Assembly: GCA_016214375.1 (NCBI GenBank)
Contig: JACROQ010000150.1
Span: forward strand, 1 to 14,645
Direction: 5' to 3'
DNA length: 14,645 nucleotides
Source: Nitrospirota bacterium
GTDB taxonomy: Bacteria > Nitrospirota > 9FT-COMBO-42-15 > HDB-SIOI813
Shown: positions 13,859 through 14,645 of the stretch, piece by piece
Numbering within the stretch: position 1 is the first letter of the stretch
How the letters are laid out: each line of letters begins with the position of its first letter
Program-made: the position numbers and the translations under genes
The notes under the pieces: generated by a model
What the model was told of the DNA's origin: nothing
What the model saw: the letters and a program-made list of their open reading frames with translations, nothing else
The model's database searches: none

Positions 13859-14491
13859 ATGAAGGATAATGAAAAGGTACTGGAGGTCCTTCGCCGGCTG
13901 AAGAGGGAATATCCTGACCCCGTGACCGCCCTTAACTTTCAGGCCCCTTTTGAACTGCTCGTTGCCACCATGCTCTCGGCACAGACGACAGATGTCCATG
14001 TCAACAAGGTTACCGGAGGCCTTTTCAAGAGGTATCGATCCATTGAGGATTATGCAGATGCCCCTGCGGAGACGTTTCAGAAGGAGGTCAGCTCTATCAA
14101 TTTCTATAAGACGAAGGCTAAGAATATCCGGAATGCGGCAAAGATGATTATCGAGAGATTTCATTCAGAGGTCCCAAAGACTATGGAGAAGCTGATCAGC
14201 CTCCCGGGGGTGGCCCGCAAGACGGCCAATGTCGTCCTCTCCAATGCCTATGGCCTCCATGAGGGAATTGCCGTGGACACCCACGTCAAGAGGGTCGCCT
14301 TCCGGCTGGGGATCACGAAGAACGAAGACCCCGTTAAAATAGAGAAGGACCTGATGGCGATCACTCCTAAAAAGGACTGGGGGGACCTGTCCCATCTCCT
14401 GATATTTCACGGCCGGAAGATATGTCAGGCAAAGAAACCGAGACACCAGGAATGTGTGTTGTATGATATTTGCCCGTCGAATAATATATGA
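13859..14491 (+). CDS. nth: Endonuclease III (DNA glycosylase/AP lyase)
   Basis: 210 residues, the normal length for Nth, a base-excision-repair enzyme for oxidised pyrimidines. It has LLVATMLSAQTTDVHVNK (33-50), the helix-hairpin-helix LPGVARKTANVV with catalytic Lys121, and VDTHVKRVAFRLG with catalytic Asp140. The C-terminal cluster loop reads C189-x6-H196-x2-C199-x5-C205; in E. coli Nth all four positions are Cys, so one [4Fe-4S] ligand is His here. I chose the ATG at 13859; a TTG at 13823 would add 12 unconserved residues. It is divergent from the ATP-binding protein gene across 127 bp that must hold its promoter; I could not pick a convincing -35/-10 pair. The TGA stop (14489-14491) is the first triplet of repeat element D. 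Confidence 0.93.
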   Translation: MKDNEKVLEVLRRLKREYPDPVTALNFQAPFELLVATMLSAQTTDVHVNKVTGGLFKRYRSIEDYADAPAETFQKEVSSINFYKTKAKNIRNAAKMIIERFHSEVPKTMEKLISLPGVARKTANVVLSNAYGLHEGIAVDTHVKRVAFRLGITKNEDPVKIEKDLMAITPKKDWGDLSHLLIFHGRKICQAKKPRHQECVLYDICPSNNI

Positions 14492-14622
14492 TGAACTCGT
14501 AAAAAGTCGCCAGAAGCACTATTTGTCATTCTGAGCGGAGCGAAGAATCTGATAAAACAATGAGTTATCAGACCCTTCGCTTCGCTCAGGGTGACAGTGA
14601 AGGACTTTTTACGAGTTCATCA
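14489..14622. repeat. Palindromic repeat element D
   Basis: A 134-bp palindrome with ends tgatgaactcgtaaaaagtc (14489-14508) and its exact complement (14603-14622). The interior has the gagcggagcgaagaatctga / cagacccttcgcttcgctca pair and an A/T-rich apex (aaaacaatgagtt). It is the reverse complement of element C with 2 mismatches. Its first three bases form the nth stop codon, and the hairpin right after nth could terminate transcription. Nothing else is visible to the window end. Confidence 0.9.
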
Positions 14623-14645
14623 ATATATGAAAATGGATAAAGAAA

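Overview
The window is bacterial chromosomal DNA of moderate GC content with tightly packed genes. It most resembles an anaerobic or facultative environmental bacterium (Desulfobacterota/Nitrospirota-like). That guess rests on gene content only: a bacterial Na,K-ATPase-type pump, a siroheme nitrite reductase, a molybdate ABC transporter behind a Moco-type riboswitch, and many short palindromic repeats carrying a 'gagcgaagcgaag' core. No marker gene fixes the taxon.

Layout. (1) 1-2862, plus strand: the 3' end of a universal-stress-protein domain, then a 907-residue P-type ATPase of the Na,K-ATPase class (IIC). (2) 2863-5655: a 145-bp palindromic repeat (element A), then nirB, the large subunit of NADH-dependent nitrite reductase. 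The nirB stop codon lies inside half of another repeat (element B). (3) 5663-7354, minus strand: a defence graveyard. It holds a type I specificity gene (hsdS) cut off mid-domain, a 5'-truncated YhcG/DUF1016 nuclease gene, and the last part of an IS66-type transposase. (4) 7355-9122, minus strand: three small genes in one orientation, with integron-like recombination sites between them. The site at 8589-8649 has the layout of an attC site; one of the genes looks like a PD-(D/E)XK nuclease. (5) 9123-12204, minus strand: fmdB-like zinc ribbon, riboswitch, modA, modB, modC. The mod genes are coupled by 4-bp and 14-bp overlaps. (6) 12303-14622: a 2-kb segment bounded by two nearly identical 134-bp palindromic elements (C and D) in opposite orientation. 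Inside are a mod/res deletion fusion from a type III restriction system, the ATP-binding regulator-like gene that overlaps its start, and a complete endonuclease III gene (nth) on the plus strand.

How it fits together. Nitrite reduction by NirB and molybdate import by ModABC fit a nitrate-using lifestyle, because nitrate reductase needs Moco; the nitrate reductase itself is not in the window. The riboswitch appears to turn modA translation down when cofactor is plentiful by hiding the modA Shine-Dalgarno sequence. Between the housekeeping blocks lie two decayed restriction-modification loci, an IS remnant and a cassette-like cluster. The palindromic repeats sit at or near several of the breakpoints and at the 3' ends of nirB and nth. 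No complete new system is visible. The most interesting signals are the cassette cluster with its attC-like site, the riboswitch, the Na,K-ATPase-like pump with an altered site III, the Cys-to-His change in the Nth iron-sulfur loop, and the inverted repeat pair.
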